Assembly (NCBI GenBank): GCA_951394045.1
Contig: OX595991.1
Span: 2,170,001 to 2,234,000 of the forward strand
Reading direction: 5' to 3'
Source: Nitzschia sp. DOCU1
Taxonomy: Eukaryota; Bacillariophyta; Bacillariophyceae; Bacillariales; Bacillariaceae
Length of the DNA: 64,000 nt
In this document: positions 18,665 to 28,300 of the stretch, in pieces
How positions within the stretch are numbered: position 1 is the stretch's first letter
Layout: each line of letters starts with the position of its first letter
Position numbers and translations under genes: made by a program
The notes under the pieces: model-generated
What the model was told of the DNA's origin: nothing
Seen by the model: only the letters and a program-made list of their open reading frames with translations
The model's database searches: none

Positions 18665-19687
18665 CTATCTGCCGTCGACTAGTGGCCATGAGGCGTACAT
18701 TTTGTATTCTTGCATCATCCAGATCTTGTTACGAGCCAGAGCCAGTTCTTGCAACTGAAACATGCCACCATGATCCGTTTGTTCACGGATGTTACTCACC
18801 GTATGCGGCAAAATTACCTCATTGAATTCGCAAGCCAAGTCTGTCAAGGACTTGTACTGACCATCCGATGCTCCCGGCGGCAATCCCAGCACCCTGCCTA
18901 CAGTCGCGTGGATGAGTGTTTTGGGGCGGGTCGTGATAACATCCCCCATAATGTTCCGAGCAATTGTTCGCGAAGACTGACGTAGCTTTTCGAATTCTTG
19001 ATCGGGGGATTGGTCAATAAAGCCGGCGATCAAGGCTCCATCGGGAGTCCACAACAAGGATTCCAATTGTAAGGATGGACATTCGCAGATTAACTTGGGA
19101 TGATCGCTAGCATAATTAGCCGCGAGTTGATGAATTGTCGAATCAGAAATAGGCTTCCACTTTTCCAAATCTTCCTTGTCACGTAGAAATGAAGGATGCT
19201 CTTGTAGAATTGCAACGGAAATGTGATGCGAAGTTGAGGGTGACTGCATAATCCAACTCGCCAAGGCAGCCTGTTGGGTTTGGTTGCCATTCAGAATTTT
19301 GCCTTCGATTTGAGAAGTGAATTGATTGAAAACTTGATCGCACGCAGTCAAAATGGATCTTGCGGCATTGTTACCGTAAAGAAATCCAAACACACCCAAA
19401 GATCCATGACCGTCCAGAAATTCTGGTAATCGGTAACTGTCAGACCTTTTATCATAGACCAAGCAATCTTCACAGAACTTCCGTGAGTCTGGCCACCGTT
19501 TGAGGTCATTGGCTCGCCGAGCAAGTTCACGATAGGCTTGGGAAAGTCCGCTCGGTGTGGAGAAGGCTGAACATGACTGCTCGGATCGCAGCTGGTAGAA
19601 ACTTGCAACCGCCAAAGCGATTTTCCTGTATGGACGTGGTAAGCTCCGAAGCGATTTCGGCCTACTACCGGTAGTCCATCCCGTCAT
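18665..19687 (-). CDS. Candidate 2H phosphoesterase-like protein
   Basis: The protein is 340 aa from the ATG at 19687 (MTGWTTGSRPKSL...); the open frame extends to 19714 only with a non-ATG codon. I do not recognise a named family. Two motifs stand out: HISV (His155) and HATV (His260), 105 residues apart. These match the paired H-x-S/T-x signature of 2H phosphoesterases (RNA ligase/cyclic phosphodiesterase/LigT fold). Between them lies LQLESLLWTPDGALIAGFID followed by FEKLRQ, the strand-and-helix order expected for that fold. The Arg-rich N-terminus (KSLRSLPRPYRKIALAVA) may be an organelle-targeting signal. If right, it would act on 2',3'-cyclic or 2'-5' linked RNA ends. The assignment is inference from motifs only. 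Confidence 0.45.
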   Translation of the reverse strand: MTGWTTGSRPKSLRSLPRPYRKIALAVASFYQLRSEQSCSAFSTPSGLSQAYRELARRANDLKRWPDSRKFCEDCLVYDKRSDSYRLPEFLDGHGSLGVFGFLYGNNAARSILTACDQVFNQFTSQIEGKILNGNQTQQAALASWIMQSPSTSHHISVAILQEHPSFLRDKEDLEKWKPISDSTIHQLAANYASDHPKLICECPSLQLESLLWTPDGALIAGFIDQSPDQEFEKLRQSSRTIARNIMGDVITTRPKTLIHATVGRVLGLPPGASDGQYKSLTDLACEFNEVILPHTVSNIREQTDHGGMFQLQELALARNKIWMMQEYKMYASWPLVDGR

Positions 19688-20480
19688 CAGGGGAAAGGAA
19701 CGATGGTGGATCAAAATGTCGTTATCGCCGTATCATCAGAGGAGAGGAAAGGTGGTACGCAGTCACCTTCGCCTCGCAAGGCGACGCAATGATCGCTATG
19801 ATACTCCACTTTCGAAAAGAGGCTATTCGAGATTTTAGAGGGAGTGATGATTGTGCCTTTCCGCGGCATCAGCGTGGAATTTCGCGGCGCTAGCAAGGAA
19901 CAACGAGAAATAAGTGACAATGGTCCCGGATTTTATCCCCAAAAGTATACCAGGTACTGTTTGTGCCGAATACATAGCCTTTTACTGTACTGAACGGTGG
20001 TTCGGCGGAAGGATTGAGAAAACGCTTTAAAATAAACGAGAAGAAATTATGCGTCAGAATTGCGGAAGTTTCCTACCTGCTGTTGCGGCGGCAAAACCAA
20101 GTTCGCCCAGTTCAAAACGTATTCTGTCTACTTTGTTTCCGTTTGTCCGAAATTACGTAACACGTTAAGAAGAACAAATCACACGCGAAAGAAGAATGGA
20201 TAATCGATTTTGCCGAGGCTATATACTAGTCCCTCGGAAGAATACTGTGATATCTCCGAGGGCATCGCGGAGGCAGGTTTTGTCGAATCTACGGATAGAA
20301 TGTCGTACTGAGGATACCCGGCGTAATGGCTCTGTGGGGCGATTGTCCGGGTGCATGTCGGTGTCGTTCTTCTGATCGTGCGAAAGGGGACTGGGGGTTC
20401 AGCATTCGTCGTCTCACAAATTTCAACGATCGCCTTTCCATCGTTTCGCCTAACTCCCAAGCCTACGAAAAGCCAATACC
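19688..20480. other. Intergenic region, no gene seen
   Basis: About 790 bp with scattered short frames. No motif or RNA gene recognised. Confidence 0.4.
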
Positions 20481-20699
20481 ATGATTTCCTCTACGACCCA
20501 ACCTTCTTGCATGTCACAATTGCTCTCTGCCAGACAGGGAGAAAATTTGGTTGCATCATTGCCCCCATCATTGAATTTCCGAATCACTTCTTCTTCGAAT
20601 GACATGTCGCGAAGACCGAGCTCTGAAAGAGACATGCTACAACGGACTGTTGACATTCTCGACGAGGTCTTGGCGATACTGGAATCTGACGAAGTCTAA
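20481..20699 (+). CDS. Possible small protein (72 aa)
   Basis: A short frame with an A at -3 of the ATG and a plausible helical, acidic C-terminus (ERDMLQRTVDILDEVLAIL). There is no recognisable domain and no neighbour supporting it. It could equally be a chance ORF. Confidence 0.22.
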   Translation: MISSTTQPSCMSQLLSARQGENLVASLPPSLNFRITSSSNDMSRRPSSERDMLQRTVDILDEVLAILESDEV

Positions 20700-20997
20700 G
20701 CATCATCCACAAAGTCTACCAAAATTCACGAAAGACGCGTGTCAGTGGTTGGGCTAAATCCGCACTTGTTCAAATTTTGGCAATGTGCGACGATGGTTTA
20801 CTACGGGAGTTTACTATCCTGCAGACAGGAAGACTGCAATGTACATATGCACTTTAAATCTTAGCACCGCATTAAAAGTTTCCATGGATCGCGTCCCCAT
20901 AGATCACTCTAGGTCGTTGCCCAGCATCGCCAGGCGGGATGGTCTGGCTTATACTCTCTACTAGACGACATGTGGTCTTCCTAGCTTGCATACAGCA

Positions 20998-22257
20998 CTA
21001 CCCTAATATTTCACCTTCCTTACTTTCTAAATGGCCCTTTCCTCGAACCTTCAGTTTCAACTTTCGCCGCTTCCCTTCCACTCGCGTGCGTTTCTTCACC
21101 TGCTTCTTGGCAGTCATGTCACGATCAGCCAAACTTACCATTCGATCCGTTATCAGACTACCTTTGGGTCTGATAGTTCGCAAGGAACCACCCGTTTGCT
21201 TTAGTTCGCTGGCCAATGCAACAGGGTACGTTGGAGCGTGAATGGGATTCTCCTCGGCGAGTCGTTGATAGACGTTTTCTCCCTTTGTACGCTGGTTCGC
21301 TGCCTTGAGCGTTTCCACTTCTTCACGTCGTTGATTCCGCTCTTGTTCTTTTTGCTTTAGCTGCTTGACAATCGCCTTGGCCTCGGCAACGGAGTTTTGC
21401 AACTTCTTTTGGCGCTTTCGACTTTCAATCTCCCGCTGTTCCGCACGCACACGCTTTTGTTTGTTGCGCTGTGCTCGAGTCAGCTTTTTCGGAATTTTCT
21501 CAATGGGGCGGTCATCGTCATTCTTCGCTTCCTGATCCTCTGTGCCTTCATTGTCGCTGTCCTCACTGTCGGATCCTACCAAGTAAGCCCTGGTCTCCGC
21601 CGACATGCCCGTGGCCAAAGGAGCCTTCTCAGCCTTTTCAGCCTGCTGTCGCTTTTGTTCCACTTGGACGGCTTCGTGCAGAACTTTTGTATGAAGCACT
21701 TTATCAGGATTATAGGACTGGCCAGACTTTGCGACTTCCACTGTTACTGTCTTTTTCGAGGGAGGAGGCATTGCAGGTCGAGTTGTAATCCTGACATGTT
21801 CGGCAGGCTTGATTCCCGCCAAGGTAGATCCGATCCCTGGGTCGGGAGTCTTTCTTTTCTTTGAGCTTTTTTCCTCCTGTGATTTCGGCTCATCTCCCCA
21901 CAGATCAAAAGTGGGTTTCACCGCTCCTTTTCTTGTGGCTCTGCGAGACGTAGCACTCGCACTTGCGACCAGTTTTTGTAACTCGTCCGGGGAATGTAGC
22001 TGAACCAGTTTTTCTACCTGAGCTTTTTCCTTGAGGGATGGATTCCGACGAGGGTCCACGGTTTTCTTTTCCTTTTTCTCAATTTGTTTCTTCGATGGAA
22101 GCACGGCGGTAGTGTCAATGACAAACAGTTCTTCGTCCTTCTTGGCGGCAATTTCTTGCGTTTCAACTTTGCTGGCTTTGATATCCGTGATTTCCTCGTC
22201 TGCCAATTTGATACGCTTGGCAGCCCTCATGGCCGCTCCTTTCAACCGACGACCCAT
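20998..22257 (-). CDS. NOP53: NOP53 (GLTSCR2/PICT1), 60S ribosome biogenesis factor
   Basis: The protein is 419 aa from the ATG at 22257 (MGRRLKGAAMRAAKRIK...); the frame is open 116 codons further upstream but that part has no charged, nucleolar character and is likely 5' flank. It is Lys/Glu-rich throughout, with family segments PRRNPSLKEKAQVEKLVQ, KSGQSYNPD..LHEAV, KKLTRAQRNKQKRVRAEQREIE and the C-terminal LASELKQTGGSLRTIRPKGSLITDRMVSLADRDM followed by a basic tail. NOP53 recruits the exosome helicase MTR4 to pre-60S particles for ITS2 processing. It is smaller than human GLTSCR2 but similar to fungal forms. Divergent to the CID protein gene. Confidence 0.82.
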   Translation of the reverse strand: MGRRLKGAAMRAAKRIKLADEEITDIKASKVETQEIAAKKDEELFVIDTTAVLPSKKQIEKKEKKTVDPRRNPSLKEKAQVEKLVQLHSPDELQKLVASASATSRRATRKGAVKPTFDLWGDEPKSQEEKSSKKRKTPDPGIGSTLAGIKPAEHVRITTRPAMPPPSKKTVTVEVAKSGQSYNPDKVLHTKVLHEAVQVEQKRQQAEKAEKAPLATGMSAETRAYLVGSDSEDSDNEGTEDQEAKNDDDRPIEKIPKKLTRAQRNKQKRVRAEQREIESRKRQKKLQNSVAEAKAIVKQLKQKEQERNQRREEVETLKAANQRTKGENVYQRLAEENPIHAPTYPVALASELKQTGGSLRTIRPKGSLITDRMVSLADRDMTAKKQVKKRTRVEGKRRKLKLKVRGKGHLESKEGEILG

Positions 22258-23051
22258 GATATCAAATGAAAGGTAACAAGATAATAGCAATGCAGACGAC
22301 GACAAATGAGAGTTGGGGGGAGAAATGTTCTGTGGCATGCGCATTCTTTGACAAAAAGTTTGATGCAAGATCTCGGTTTGGTTGGCCACGAAGGGATTTC
22401 GACTAGATGGACTGGCTGTCTGTCGGTCGAAGGACAGGTTCACGTGGGAACCGCTCGTGCAAGTTCCGTGGCGGCGTTGGAAAGCTGGGGAGACCCGGAG
22501 GTGCGAGCGGGCAGGCAGTGCTGCAGCAGCTGGCTCGCAGAAGGGCATCTCATTGGAGGTGGAGCGTGCATTTTGTACGATACCGCACCAAAGATCAGAA
22601 GACAATTGAGTGGACTGAGACTGTCCTCATTAGTTCGTTGCATTTACATCTAGCATTCAGTGGGAGCATCACCGATCTCCCCGATCATACGGTTTTTCGG
22701 AGCAGTAGTTTAGGAATAAGACAACAACAGCGTTGAAAAGGAGTTCAAGGCTTTCGTCACGGTCCCTTCTCAACGGCGTGTTTAAACATCAGCAAAATTA
22801 GCGCCCGGTGGTTTGGTTGACTGGCAATCTGCACTCTTTTCGAGTTTCACCTCAGAAAGGCTTGCGAACAAAGCACGACAAGTTGAGAAGCTGTGTGTTA
22901 TTATCTTGTAGAGGCTTGCTTTAAGACGGAGTCTCTACACCAGTAATATACCGCACACAATTTAGTTCAGTGCTGCCTCTTTTTCGTTCGCCAGCGTTAC
23001 TCTATTCGTATCCCTTGTGTTGTGTGCGTGAAAAAAGTCGTCGCTTGCAGC
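22258..23051. other. Divergent intergenic region NOP53 / CID protein
   Basis: About 790 bp. Open frames on both strands overlap here, including the 5' extension of the NOP53 frame, but none shows a domain. Presumed promoters and UTRs. Confidence 0.4.
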
Positions 23052-24422
23052 ATGTCCGACGCTTCATCACTCCGCAATCTGCTCCGCAAGACGGACGGCA
23101 CGGCGCCCACGATTCAGGCGACGGCGGGGGCCATGATGAAGCACTACGACAAATCGGCCGGAGTGGCGGTCGTAGAGTGGAGAAATGCATTACATCAAGC
23201 TCGCCCCGACCAGCATTTGCCATTGCTGTACGTGGCAAATGAGACGCTCCAAAATTCTAAAAGAAATCGTGGAAACAAGTTTCTGGAGGCTTTCTCACCT
23301 GTTTTGGGGCAATCCCTGGCATTTATTTGCCAGAAGAACCCAGAAGTAACCGAGAAAGTACGACGAACGGTCAAGATCTGGGGCGATCGGCGAGTATTTT
23401 CGGTGCGGTTTGTGAATGAACTTCTGAAGGGATTGGAGCCCTTTCGAAATGCTTCGGTTAATCTGCCTCGGGCTCCAGTTGCTGCTCCAGTGCCAGCACC
23501 CGAAGGGGGAACGTTTTCCCCACTTCATCTGACGCATGGTTCGTCGTCGCCTCCATCATCTCAAACAAAGATTGACGTGGACAAGGAGATGGCGATGGAT
23601 GACGATGACACTAGTGCTTCGAGTGAAAGCGCCAGCGATAATGACGATGACTTGTTTGGAGATTCCGGTGATCCTTTGCTGAACATCGATCTAGATCTCG
23701 ACAAGGCCGCAGCGGCAACTACAGCCGGTTCTAACGACCAGACATCCGCCAACCGGAAGCGCCGTCGAACGAGCAGTACTGGCCTGTCTTCCACAGCTTC
23801 TGGCACAAGTGCAAAGAGTAAACGTCGGCCTACTATTCTCTCAACCAGCTCCCTCATGGAGCTTTGGAACCAAGTGGCCACTCTCCAACAGCGCTTTGAT
23901 AACACCCAAACTCTCTTAGCTGGAATCACACCCGAATACCTGGACGAATCTGCAATGCCGGGCCAAATTGACACATTGGTCGGTGATTCACTTTTGGATG
24001 AGTACAAGAAGAATCTAATGTTTGAGAAGCGCGTTGTGGACCAACGTAGGGAATTGCACTCAATCGCACAGAAGCGCAAAGCCCTCGAACAGGAGGCAGT
24101 CCGGTATCTACCGTGGTTGGAGGCCGCTCTGAAACAGGATCAAGATGACATGGACTTTTGTGATAAGGTTGTCACTCAACTCAAGACATTCGAACCCATT
24201 CATGTTGTGGCAAAAGCTGCTAGAGAAGAGCGCTTAGCAGATGATGCGCGAAGGCTGCGCGAACAGGAAGAGCTGGAAAGAAAGAAACAAGAGGAAGAAG
24301 AGCGCAAGGAATTTATGGAAATCGCAATGGCCAAGGTCACTGAAGCCAAGCCTGGAATGATCTGGAACAAAGCAACTGGCGAATACCAGTACAGAGACAC
24401 CGATGAATCATGGCGCGACTGA
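23052..24422 (+). CDS. CID-domain protein, RPRD/Rtt103-like
   Basis: The protein is 456 aa from ATG 23052 (MSDASSLRNLLRKTDGTAPTIQATAG...). Residues 1-130 form a CID (RPR) domain with the classical MKHYDKSAGVAVVEWRNAL, LLYVANETLQNSKRNRGNKF and VRRTVKIWGDRRVFSVRFVNELL segments, which bind the phosphorylated C-terminal domain of RNA polymerase II. The middle (about 150-270) is acidic and Ser-rich and then basic (KRRRTSS), likely disordered with a nuclear signal. The last ~170 residues are coiled coil (FDNTQTLLAGITPEYLDES, then a Glu/Lys/Arg-rich helix), as in RPRD1 and Rtt103, where it mediates dimers. The role is transcription termination or CTD dephosphorylation. No intron is needed. Confidence 0.87.
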   Translation: MSDASSLRNLLRKTDGTAPTIQATAGAMMKHYDKSAGVAVVEWRNALHQARPDQHLPLLYVANETLQNSKRNRGNKFLEAFSPVLGQSLAFICQKNPEVTEKVRRTVKIWGDRRVFSVRFVNELLKGLEPFRNASVNLPRAPVAAPVPAPEGGTFSPLHLTHGSSSPPSSQTKIDVDKEMAMDDDDTSASSESASDNDDDLFGDSGDPLLNIDLDLDKAAAATTAGSNDQTSANRKRRRTSSTGLSSTASGTSAKSKRRPTILSTSSLMELWNQVATLQQRFDNTQTLLAGITPEYLDESAMPGQIDTLVGDSLLDEYKKNLMFEKRVVDQRRELHSIAQKRKALEQEAVRYLPWLEAALKQDQDDMDFCDKVVTQLKTFEPIHVVAKAAREERLADDARRLREQEELERKKQEEEERKEFMEIAMAKVTEAKPGMIWNKATGEYQYRDTDESWRD

Positions 24423-24916
24423 GTAGTGGGCTTGATAGTTGCGAGTAAAAAGTTTAATGTTGTTGTATCATTCATTCCTCTTATGAAATTGCGTCACAGA
24501 GCAGTCAGAACTAAAATGTATCGACAAAGATTATAATGGCAGAGTTTCTATTTGTTTTATGATTTGCTAGCACTGTTAAAACGAAAAATCCCCGCTGACA
24601 GTCAGAGCCGATTATTATTCCGAGGTGAATCCAATGTAGGGGTGTGGATACCCGCCAGATGGCTTGAGCCTTCGATCCCGGCGTCTGCTGCGGACGTCTG
24701 AGAATACCTTTTGCGGTAAGTAGGTCTCTCTTAGATGACCGTGGCTGTTGGATGGCGTTCACCGGCAACTCCAGCCAAATAAACAAGCAGTTGGTTGCCG
24801 TGGGTGTATTGTTGAAAGACCACAGATGTCATCCACATTCGTTTGTGTCGTCGGCCCTGCATTCGTTGAGATGCATGGCATTGTTCGCACTCAGGGCAAA
24901 CGACCACAGGTACAGC
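24423..24916. other. Convergent intergenic region
   Basis: About 490 bp between two stop codons. No gene, RNA or repeat recognised. Confidence 0.4.
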
Positions 24917-26590
24917 CTATCGGTAAAACACTTTGAAATCAATACAAACGCGCAGCTGTCTCATGGCCACGGAGCCTGCATTGGCAGCGTGAAGGATTTC
25001 GAATCTAAGATTTTGCTCCTGGCAAACCCTCTCTATTAACGATCGCGACCGCGTGCAGGTGGGAAATTCGTGGTCTGCCACGAAGTCGTACCAGTGGCAT
25101 TCTCCGCCATCCTTCAGATGGTGGATGATTACCTCCAAGAACGCCTTCCCTCCATCTCCGGAGCCCATGTCACCATCTAAGGCTCCCTCCTTTGGCCTTG
25201 GCGCCAATATGCGGTCGTACTTGGAGCCCATCAACTCCCCGCGCAGGACGGTCATGACGTCACCTTGAATTATCTTCAGCCTCTCGGCCGCCCCATCGCA
25301 TTTGACCGCTTTGTTCCGTTCTAACATTCGATGTGCTCGGCGAGCACACTGAACGGCAACTTCGTTCAACTCGATTGTCAAAACCGACTTAGCCTCTGTT
25401 CGACCTGCAATCTGAAAGGCCTCCATCCCGACTCCAGCAAATAGAACAAGCACGTCCTCGCCACGAGCAACTTGCTGACATATTCGTAGTCTCTCCTGAG
25501 CCATCCTTGGGCTGAAAAAGGTATGATTCAAGTCAACGACACACTTGATCCCATATTCGGTATGGGTAGTAACCAGAGGGTCACGTTGCGCTCCAGCAAG
25601 AATGGAAAGCCCTTCCGACCCTGGCGCCCGTTCGGTACCTTCAAGGTTCGTATTCCGAGCCACCACGAGCTTGATTGATTTATTTTTCTTCATGATGGCG
25701 CTCCCAACCTTTTCTGGATCACCTTTTGGTATGATGTGGAGGTACGCCACATCGCCAATTACATCAAAGCTTTTCGGAACGAAATTACCGTCATCCGCCA
25801 TGGGATCACTGAAAGAAGGGTCGTCGATGTCGTCCTCGTCGGAAGGAGGCAGCATAGAGCGTACGCACTGACAAAATCGTTCAGTTTTTGCCCAATTTCT
25901 CTCGTGTCTTTCATTGACCAATTCCGCCAGCCACGTTGGATCGTCGTACAGCAGCCGCCCGTCCTTTGTGCAAAGAGGCATTTCCAGCCCTTCGTCCCCC
26001 CAAATCGCAACAAGGTAACGGCTGTCCTTCCAAGTCGTCAGCCCAACATTCTTGAAAGCTGGCCGTGCCGCTGCCATCAAGTCTGACGCAGCTGAGAGTG
26101 ATCGACAGGCCACATGCAAAATGAATGGTTCAAATCGCAGCCAAATCGTCTTGTCGTCACAGTTTGTAGCGATAGGAGCATTGGGCATCTCACTGTCTTC
26201 TGTCTTCATGGTACCTATGGTATCTTCACCATTCATCTCATTTTTATAGTCGTACTGGCCGATAGATCTGATAGTATCGCCTCCACCTGAAGGGTCTGTT
26301 TCTATTGTTGTAAGATCGAAGAATCTTGCTGGGTCTAAGATTTTCTCATGGGAAATTCGGAACCTCTTAAAGCTTGCTGTGGCCTTGTATCCCGATCCAA
26401 CGTACATGAAGCATCTCCCAGAACATGAGGACGTCGTATAGCAGTCGTCACGCTCGTTTATAACTCCACATATATCTACCGCATGGGCGTCGATTCGGCC
26501 GGCAAATGATTTGTCGCGTTTGCCCAAGCATTGGGCCTTGGCATTTTCGAAATCATTCTTCTGACGGTGTTTCCACGACGAGTCGTTCAT
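24917..26590 (-). CDS. TYW3-TYW2/Trm5-like fusion, wybutosine pathway
   Basis: The protein is 557 aa in one open frame. The N-terminal half (about residues 10-230) is TYW3: DKSFAGRIDAHAVDICGVIN, then CYTTSSCSGRCFMY, and further on WLRFEPFILHVACRSLSAASDLM and the C-terminal LAELVNERHERNWAKTERF. TYW3 is an SAM-dependent N4-methyltransferase of wybutosine intermediates in tRNA-Phe. The C-terminal half (about 270-557) is a class I SAM enzyme of the TYW2/Trm5 group: SFDVIGDVAYLHI, then SPRMAQERLRI, VLVLFAGVGMEAFQIAG, IELNEVAV and IIQGDV. The usual NLP/NPP catalytic-loop motif is replaced by APRPKEG, so whether it transfers aminocarboxypropyl or methyl is uncertain. Plants fuse TYW2, TYW3 and a TYW4-like part; here the TYW4/Kelch part is absent. 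Confidence 0.8.
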   Translation of the reverse strand: MNDSSWKHRQKNDFENAKAQCLGKRDKSFAGRIDAHAVDICGVINERDDCYTTSSCSGRCFMYVGSGYKATASFKRFRISHEKILDPARFFDLTTIETDPSGGGDTIRSIGQYDYKNEMNGEDTIGTMKTEDSEMPNAPIATNCDDKTIWLRFEPFILHVACRSLSAASDLMAAARPAFKNVGLTTWKDSRYLVAIWGDEGLEMPLCTKDGRLLYDDPTWLAELVNERHERNWAKTERFCQCVRSMLPPSDEDDIDDPSFSDPMADDGNFVPKSFDVIGDVAYLHIIPKGDPEKVGSAIMKKNKSIKLVVARNTNLEGTERAPGSEGLSILAGAQRDPLVTTHTEYGIKCVVDLNHTFFSPRMAQERLRICQQVARGEDVLVLFAGVGMEAFQIAGRTEAKSVLTIELNEVAVQCARRAHRMLERNKAVKCDGAAERLKIIQGDVMTVLRGELMGSKYDRILAPRPKEGALDGDMGSGDGGKAFLEVIIHHLKDGGECHWYDFVADHEFPTCTRSRSLIERVCQEQNLRFEILHAANAGSVAMRQLRVCIDFKVFYR

Positions 26591-27044
26591 TTCCGCGCTT
26601 TTGGTGATAGCAAAAGATTATTCGCCACTTAACAATGGCCTTCAGGGGATGGATCAATGTCGGTGCGGCATGCGACGAGACAACGAGAAAAAATGAAACC
26701 TTTTGGAAAATGAGAAGGTGCGCTCATCTCTCGATGATTCGTGGCCATTGAATTTCCGGGCGACGGGAAGACGTGGTTTACTCAGTGCAAGGTGGCACTT
26801 CGCAGCTAGGCAGCATAATAGATAATAGTCGATGATCCGAGCGGAAGAGGAAATACATAGCCTACTAATACCCCTAGTAGGAGCAAAAGCGTTACCGAAG
26901 AATTCCCCTGTCATCTAGAGCCTACATGAAACAAAAAGTGCTATTTTTCTTAAATTTATCCCGATAGTTGTGTTGAATGCTGTAGTAAAGATCCGACAAT
27001 GGAAAATATCTTCCCTCTCCGATGCCGATCCAGAAGCAGCCACT
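26591..27044. other. Intergenic region, no gene seen
   Basis: About 450 bp between two minus-strand genes. A frame at 26654-26914 has no domain. Presumed promoter of the fusion gene. Confidence 0.4.
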
Positions 27045-27782
27045 CTACGCTAGGAACTTTGGTGGCCGAGCCAAGGGATTGTTGACTTTGAAATCGCATT
27101 TCTGATCAAAGCAATCTGCCCGAATTTTCCAATATGCCCCGCCATACTCAAAGACGAGACCTTCAATTGGAGGATCGGCCCTGAGCAGAAAATCCCTCAC
27201 CCCCGAAAAGCTACGGTCGAATTCTTCCTCGCAGACTTGTTCTGAGTGAATGGCAACTGCTACATCATGAGGTACTCCTGGTGTCTTGTTGAATTTGGAA
27301 CCGACCCACTCGATACTAACAAATGGCATGCCAAGAGACAAGATGTGATCTTTGTTCCGTTCAACAACGTCCAGCATTGCTTGGTTGCGCTTCTTCAACT
27401 TTTTGCCCTCCACGTCTAGGTTGATTGGTTGGTAACAATATGAATGACCCTCGTGGGAGCGGGCATTGGCGCCATTCGGAAGTGCTATACATTTTTCAGG
27501 AATCGGTTTTTGTTTGGTATCCAATCTTTCAAATGCTTCGAGGTGCCCATCAGAGTTTCCGATAATCATTCCATTGGACCCATCAATCTTGTAAAAAACT
27601 TTTCCATGCTGAAACACCATTTCTGCTTCTTCGGAAGCGATTTGCTCCTTGTACAGCCCCCTTCTGTCTTGGTCGAACTCAAAAATGTGGTTCATTTTGC
27701 CACCATTGAAACCAGCGCAGTGGTGGGGGGCACCATGGGCTGCTTTTCCCCGGTCTATCACGTCTACTGCCATGCTCAGCAT
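27045..27782 (-). CDS. Minimal RNA ligase-like nucleotidyltransferase (RLIG1/DUF5565-like)
   Basis: The protein is 245 aa from the ATG at 27782, or 242 from 27773. Covalent nucleotidyltransferase motifs are visible in order: motif I KIDG (Lys65, in VFYKIDGSNG), motif Ia/Ib FERLDTK, motif III-like SIEWVG at 156-161, motif IV IEGLVFEY at 206-213 and motif V WKIRADCF at 218-225. This set marks an ATP-dependent ligase or capping-type fold. The short length and the HDVAVAIHS and LPNGANARSHEGHSY segments suggest the RNA ligase 1 (RLIG1/C12orf29, DUF5565) group rather than DNA ligase. It would seal RNA ends via a lysyl-AMP intermediate. There is no accessory domain and no targeting signal. Motif reading is solid; the exact family is inference. 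Confidence 0.62.
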   Translation of the reverse strand: MLSMAVDVIDRGKAAHGAPHHCAGFNGGKMNHIFEFDQDRRGLYKEQIASEEAEMVFQHGKVFYKIDGSNGMIIGNSDGHLEAFERLDTKQKPIPEKCIALPNGANARSHEGHSYCYQPINLDVEGKKLKKRNQAMLDVVERNKDHILSLGMPFVSIEWVGSKFNKTPGVPHDVAVAIHSEQVCEEEFDRSFSGVRDFLLRADPPIEGLVFEYGGAYWKIRADCFDQKCDFKVNNPLARPPKFLA

Positions 27783-28300
27783 GATGCTGTCTTGTTAGGT
27801 GTCGGTGGTAGCATGAGAAAACTTTGCAAAAGAAACAATGATCATGGCGGTGGTGACTTTTTTGTGGATTTCGAGACGAAGGGGGTGCGTTTCGTCGGTG
27901 AGCGAAAGATCCAACGCAGGTCTCATCCGGGTCTGAATGAACCAATAGAAAATAGGTTTTGGGCTTGGAGGGAGATTCCACTCCACCAGATCTTTCTCTG
28001 CTCTACCCGGAAGGGGGCGAAGAGCCACACATTCCTCCTTGGTAGCTGTCTACGTGCGTTCTACGTGGGGATTCTGACACCGCTAGCTCTACTGTAGCAC
28101 CGCGTTTCGAAAATTGGGCGAAGGCGCGCGGTCGTTATTTTTTGATGTCGGTTAGATCATCGGCTCAACTGCTGCTCTGCGCAAATCTTCTGTAGAAAAA
28201 TTGTTCTGTCGTCATAGCGTCACATTTTCCGGACCGCATTGATGTTACCACTCTTTCTCTTGAGGAAAAAGGCAACCAGTGCATCTCTTGAGTAAAAAGT
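27783..28300. other. Divergent intergenic region RNA ligase / permease
   Basis: About 520 bp. Frames here on either strand show no domain. Presumed promoters for both genes. Confidence 0.4.

Noticed and set aside
22258..22605. 116-residue N-terminal extension of the NOP53 frame
   Set aside because: The extension lacks the Lys/Glu composition of the protein, and the ATG at 22257 begins a typical basic nucleolar N-terminus.
24660..24700. TTCGATCCCGG stretch resembling a tRNA T-loop
   Set aside because: No matching acceptor stem, D-arm or anticodon arm could be placed at the required distances.
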